Positions 60,160 to 64,000 of a stretch of 64,000 bases of DNA are shown in pieces. The stretch covers positions 69,064,371 to 69,128,370 of the forward strand of contig NC_057918.1 in the NCBI RefSeq assembly GCF_018873765.1, written 5' to 3'. The position numbers and the translations under genes are program-made. This DNA comes from Telopea speciosissima (Eukaryota > Streptophyta > Magnoliopsida > Proteales > Proteaceae). Position 1 is the stretch's first letter. Each line of letters begins with the position of its first letter. The notes below the pieces were generated by a model that was not told the DNA's origin, did not search any database, and saw only the letters and a program-made list of their open reading frames with translations.

Positions 60160-62169
60160 ATGGACAAGGGTAAGGGAGTTTTGGTTCGTCGATGGGCCAT
60201 CGATTTCACCGACAATTCAACAACTACATCATCCCGTGATATCCCAGATCCTCTTGGTTTCTCTCGAGCTTCTCAAGATCAGGTTTTTTTTTTTTTTATC
60301 TCGCCAAATCCTCCTCGCACCCCTTTTCTTTACGTTCCCTTAAAATGTTAAATTATTTTTCCTTGAATCTAGAAGAAGGTATGACATGTGGTTTTTCTTG
60401 ATTTTTCAGTCTCACTCGATCTAGATTTAGTCTACTTTTCTTTTTTTTGGGTTGTAGTAATCTTTTTTTTTTTTTTAAATCTTGCTATAGGACGATTCGT
60501 CTGTAAGTAAACAAAAGAAGGATGCAGAAGCCAATTGGAAAGCTCAGGTATTTGCAACTTTCGTCGTTTTTTGCCCCCTTCTGTTTTTTTATTTCGTCTA
60601 GTTGATTTCAACTAAGCTTCTGTGAGTTTTGAGTCCCTATTTTCCTGTTTGCATTAGGATTTTTGCTAGAACATTAATTCGTAGCTTTATTACCAAAAAA
60701 AAGTTTGATATTCTGCGGAGAGGTTATAGTTGTCTTCTAATTTTTTGGGGTTGGGGCAAGGGATGAATTAGAGAAAGAATTTTACCGAAATCTCCTCTGT
60801 TCTGGCTATCTGGGAATTTTCGAAAATGATCTGTACTATGGTGTTACATATGATATGAGACAGATTGCTTTGTTGAATTCACCACGACATGGGGAAATAT
60901 TAAACATCAAGGGGCGGCTAAATGGATGTGTTTTCCCCATACAACTCAACTCAGCCTTATCTCAACTAAATGGGGTCGGCTACATGGATTGTTACCCTCC
61001 AATCAGCTCTATTCAAAGCCATACTTGATACAAGGCCTAAGCTATATATGTCTTTACTTGCCACTTCTCCCAGAGTCATTTTAGGTCTACCCCTTGCTCT
61101 TTTAGCTCTTTCAATCTGAATCAAATCACTCCATACTAGAGCATCTAAAGGCCTCTGTTGTACATGGCCGTGTCACCTCAAACGACTTTCTCACAGTTTA
61201 TCATGTATCATAGCTTAAGCAAATACTAAATAGTATGGGTCCCACTATACAGGTGGGATCCAAGCTGTGTGTGACATGGTGCGCATTGCCACATTGTGTT
61301 AGCATTTTCCAAATTTATGCGTTCATGTACATTATTAGTTTAAGCCAGCAGACCAGAAATTAGGGAAGGGAAGAAGAATGTGTGTGAGGGATATAATTTC
61401 TTACTGTCTAATGCTCATTCATGTTCAGAAGACAACCTGCTCCCCATGTTTTTAAGAAAAGCCTATGTGGTTGTGGTATTTACTATTGGCTTGCGAATAT
61501 GTATGTAATGATAAACTGTTATTAATCTCTATCCTTAGAATTAAGGATGGTTATGGACAACATGCTGAAACTGTTATATTTTTCATCGTATTTTTGGCTA
61601 CCTTTATTTTCTGTGCCATTTATGCAAGCTTTGCCTTTTGTTTGCAGTTGATTTTTCCAGTCTAATACTCTAGTCTACATTATATTGGTTTCCACTTGAT
61701 ATGGCTACTTTTAATATATTTTATTACTACCAGATCAAAGTTAATACTTCTTAACATCTTTCTTTCATTCTTGTCTTTTATTCTATTCCTGAATAGAAAG
61801 CCTGGGAAGTGGCCCAAGCACCTTTCAAGAATTTATTAATGATGGGCTTTATGATGTGGATGGCTGGAAATACAGTTCATTTGTTTAGCATTGGCATTAC
61901 CTTTTCAGCTCTTTGGCAGCCCATAAATGCCCTTCAAGGTGTTGGGAAAGGTATTCCACAAAACTACTACTATTTGATTGTACTTAATCCATTTTTATGC
62001 ATACCCTATGGTGGCTTGTTTCCATTTCTGAAACTATTCTACCATTGACTAACTTTCATTCTAAAAAAAGTTATCTAAATCAAACAAGTGATGCATGTAA
62101 CTTCTACCTCCATCAAATGCAGGCTTTGCGCTTTATTTTCTCCTTTTCTTTCTTTTCTTCTTTTATATG

Positions 62170-62204
<35 letters not shown>

Positions 62205-64000
62205 TCTATTGAAAAGGGTAGACTTGAACTCCAGTTACCTATATGAACGTTAACTTCCCAAGTTGATGCAGCAGCTCAAAATCGAATTGGAGTATAAACT
62301 AGAAAATGAGAGTCCTATAGAAAATGGGAAAAACAAAAACAAGATAACAAGGGTCAGGGAGGACATTAGAAACCTTGTTCATCCGTCTAAGAGAATTTAT
62401 TTCAAATTTTCTTCAGTTTTGATGGCCAATAATTGGTGTGCTTCATTAAGGTTGTTCAAGTGGTGTAAAGTAATTTCATCTTGAATAGAAAGCTTTTAAA
62501 CCACTTACATATCTAGCCACCAATTGATCGTCTTCTTCATGTAAATCAAGTCAGCATAAATATTTGAATGCTTCTTTGGTAATAGTCATTCATACTTTGG
62601 TCACACTTTTGCCGAAGATGATGAAATTTCTTATATAAAGTTGGGGAAAATCAAGAAGGAGAAATTTCTCATCTTATATTTCTTTCATATCCGCTTGGTT
62701 ATTAATTCAGCAGAGACCTCTCCTCTCTCGATTTTGTTGAAGTTGCTGCCATCAAACCAAGGCATGACCCTTAATTTTTGTGGCCACAAAATCGACCTTT
62801 CGCTCCTCCAATAAAATTTTTCAATAAGAAAAGTTTCAATGGAAGCAATCCAATCTACATGGAGTTCGAGATCGAATTTATCATCAAAGTTGTTTACATT
62901 TATCCAAATACTCTTGTCGGCTTGTTGATGTAGATCACAAGTCCATAAGAATGGATCAGATTTGGAGAACAGAAAAAAAAAGGCTCTTCCCATCTTGAAA
63001 ACAACTCGCCTTCGAGTTTGGTGGAGTTATCGAATCAGACTTGCATGATGAATCTTCAATTGGAAGTAGAATGCAACAACTGTCGATCGTGTCTATCACC
63101 ACTCCTTAGCTTTGATACCAAATAATGCACAAGTCAACCTCGAACCAGGGAAATCCAACAGGAGATCAATTGCAGCCAGGATCAACACGATAAGGAACAA
63201 ATTAAATAACTAAATCTCTTTGTTTTATTTCTGCTTTTTCTATTACATATGTATGGAGAACATAAAGGATAAGAAGAAAGGGGAAGAAGATAAAGGGGGT
63301 AGGGGATGGGCTATCTCAGCCTTGGGTCTCTCATCCACAGCTATTCCAGTTGTTGAACAGGGAGTGTTCTCCCATAACTAATGACAAGCATGGCCTCAAA
63401 ATTCTATTATTCAATTCTGATTCAAGTACAACTAAAAAAAAAAAGGCCGTACCCAGTGCACAAGGCTCCCGCATTTAGCAGGGTGTGGGGAGGATCAAAT
63501 GTATGCAGCCTTACCCCTGTTTCCAGAGAGGCTGTTTCCAGGACTTGAACCCGTGACTAAGCATTCAGCTAGTGAGCACTTGACCAACACATCAAGCACG
63601 ACCTTCGATTCAAGTACAACTGATGGGGCCTATTTATAGCTTGGCGTAAATCAGCGATAAAATCTGCCTTGTCTTGCTATCTTCAGTGGAGCCCACAAAT
63701 ATTTGCTTGGATCTCCTTCTCCATAAAAGGCTTATGGACTCATAACACTGTTCATGTGAACAGTAGTTCGAGTACTGTTCATGTGAACAGTAACCTTTCT
63801 TTTCGACTGCTGTGAAAGGCAGCCTGGTCTGATGATATGGCAAGTTTTTGTTGGTTTGATGGAGCATCACCTAAGGCAGCCCCAGCCCAGAGAGAAGCAT
63901 GAAGAACAAGATAAAACAGACTTAAAAAACAAAAAAGGTTACTATTCACGTGAAACCGTTCACGTGAACAGTGTTATGGGTCCATAAGCCTTGTATGGAG
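60160..64000 (+). CDS. EMC4: ER membrane protein complex subunit 4 (EMC4), exons 1-3, runs off the window
   Basis: EMC4 (TMEM85) is part of the ER membrane insertase that helps place tail-anchored and multi-pass proteins. Exons 60160-60282, 60491-60547 and 61797-61950 encode the first 111 residues: MDKGKGVLVRRWAIDFTDNS, SRDIPDPLGFSRASQDQ, KKDAEANWKAQ, KAWEVAQAPFKNLLMMGFMM, WMAGNTVHLFSIGITFSALW and QPINALQGVGK. The C-terminal part (usually VFEPYKD onward, about 65 aa) is not found before 64000, so intron 3 is over 2 kb and the gene is cut by the window edge. The 5' leader has a (GA)n run (60089-60130). Intron 2 holds an RTE fragment, and intron 3 an LTR fossil with an Au SINE. Confidence 0.93.
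60941..61210 (-). mobile_element. RTE LINE 3' fragment in EMC4 intron 2
   Basis: On the minus strand the segment ends with CCATTTAGTTGAGATAAGGC and GAGTTGAGTTG, the RTE tail also seen at 37540. Upstream it reads the end of the RTE frame (AAATGACTCTGGGAGAAGTG, CTTAGGCCTTGTATCAAG). About 270 bp, strongly 5'-truncated. Confidence 0.8.
61951..62480. other. Start of EMC4 intron 3
   Basis: Intronic sequence with an (AT)n run at 62176-62204. No exon or element end recognised. Confidence 0.35.
62481..63660 (-). mobile_element. Gypsy-like fossil: gag remnant and LTR
   Basis: On the minus strand an LTR reaching to about 63122 (with TATA-like AAGCTATAAATAGGCC near 63635) is followed by TTTGGTATCAAAGC, a Met-tRNA primer-binding site (63123-63110). 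A leader and a short gag-like frame come next (62993-62685, with DLELHVDWIASIETFL). The polymerase part is absent. The element is broken. An Au SINE lies inside its LTR. Confidence 0.55.
63434..63606 (-). mobile_element. Au-type SINE, near full length
   Basis: Perfect 15-bp duplications GATTCAAGTACAACT at 63419-63433 and 63607-63621. On the minus strand: A box-like GATGTGTTGGTCAAGTGC, B box CACGGGTTCAAGTCC, then GGAAACAGCCTCTCTGG, GGGGTAAGGCTGCATACA, TGCACTGGGTACGGCC and an 11-T tail. This order is the known Au SINE structure. It inserted into the LTR fossil in EMC4 intron 3. Confidence 0.9.
63719..64000. repeat. Inverted repeat with arms of about 65 bp, cut at the window edge
   Basis: The left arm starts CTCCATAAAAGGCTTATGG (63719) and the right arm ends CCATAAGCCTTGTATGGAG (64000). 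Both contain CACTGTTCA.GTGAACAGT palindromes next to the arm. The loop is about 140 bp. It may be a foldback element or the folded U3 part of an LTR. Confidence 0.6.

Noticed and set aside
63434-63606. tRNA gene on the minus strand
   Set aside because: The promoter boxes belong to an Au SINE with a T tail and target duplications.

Overview
The window is nuclear DNA of a flowering plant. It has spliced genes with GT-AG introns, plant-only gene families (ABI3/VP1, an RGF-receptor-type LRR kinase), AT-rich spacers and dense plant transposons (Au-type SINE, RTE and L1 LINEs, Mutator-like, hAT and Tourist elements, Copia and Gypsy remnants). The repeat load and gene style suggest a non-grass angiosperm, perhaps an early-diverging eudicot or magnoliid. 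That placement is a guess.

Six host loci were found. (1) 1229-4290, minus: complete six-exon ABI3/VP1 transcription factor, 695 aa. (2) 24937-28531, minus: complete two-exon LRR receptor kinase of the RGI clade, 1161 aa, with the RxGG and RxR ligand-reading motifs. (3) 38939-50506, minus: two-exon gene for a 198-aa mitochondrial mS26-like protein, split by an intron of about 11 kb full of nested transposons. (4) 50667-53126, plus: four-exon gene for a 185-aa plastid-targeted two-helix membrane protein, head to head with locus 3 with only 160 bp between the start codons. (5) 54833-56859, minus: alcohol dehydrogenase pseudogene with at least five lesions. (6) 60160 to beyond the right edge, plus: EMC4, subunit of the ER membrane protein complex, first three exons only. 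A weak exon candidate lies at 16274-16395.

The rest is layered mobile DNA. Two Mutator-like elements carry host gene pieces (Pack-MULEs). The one at 7268-8525 holds two exons and the intron of a LOB-domain (LBD) gene. The one at 43064-48106 has a perfect 9-bp target duplication and holds a PADRE/DUF4228 fragment joined to an antisense fragment of another gene. Three solo LTRs have matching or nearly matching 5-bp target duplications (11555-14271, 34339-35511, 37676-38332). Several insertion orders can be read directly: a hAT MITE inside an Au SINE (23597-24321), an Au SINE inside an LTR remnant (63434-63606), a Pack-MULE inside a Copia LTR inside the mS26-like intron, and a solo LTR inside an older LTR-derived tract. 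A family of short GC-rich hairpin elements recurs at least six times, once inside an ABI3 intron. A perfect 62-bp palindrome lies at 45361-45422.

The genes do not form a pathway. The strongest functional link visible is the shared promoter of the divergent mitochondrial and plastid protein genes.
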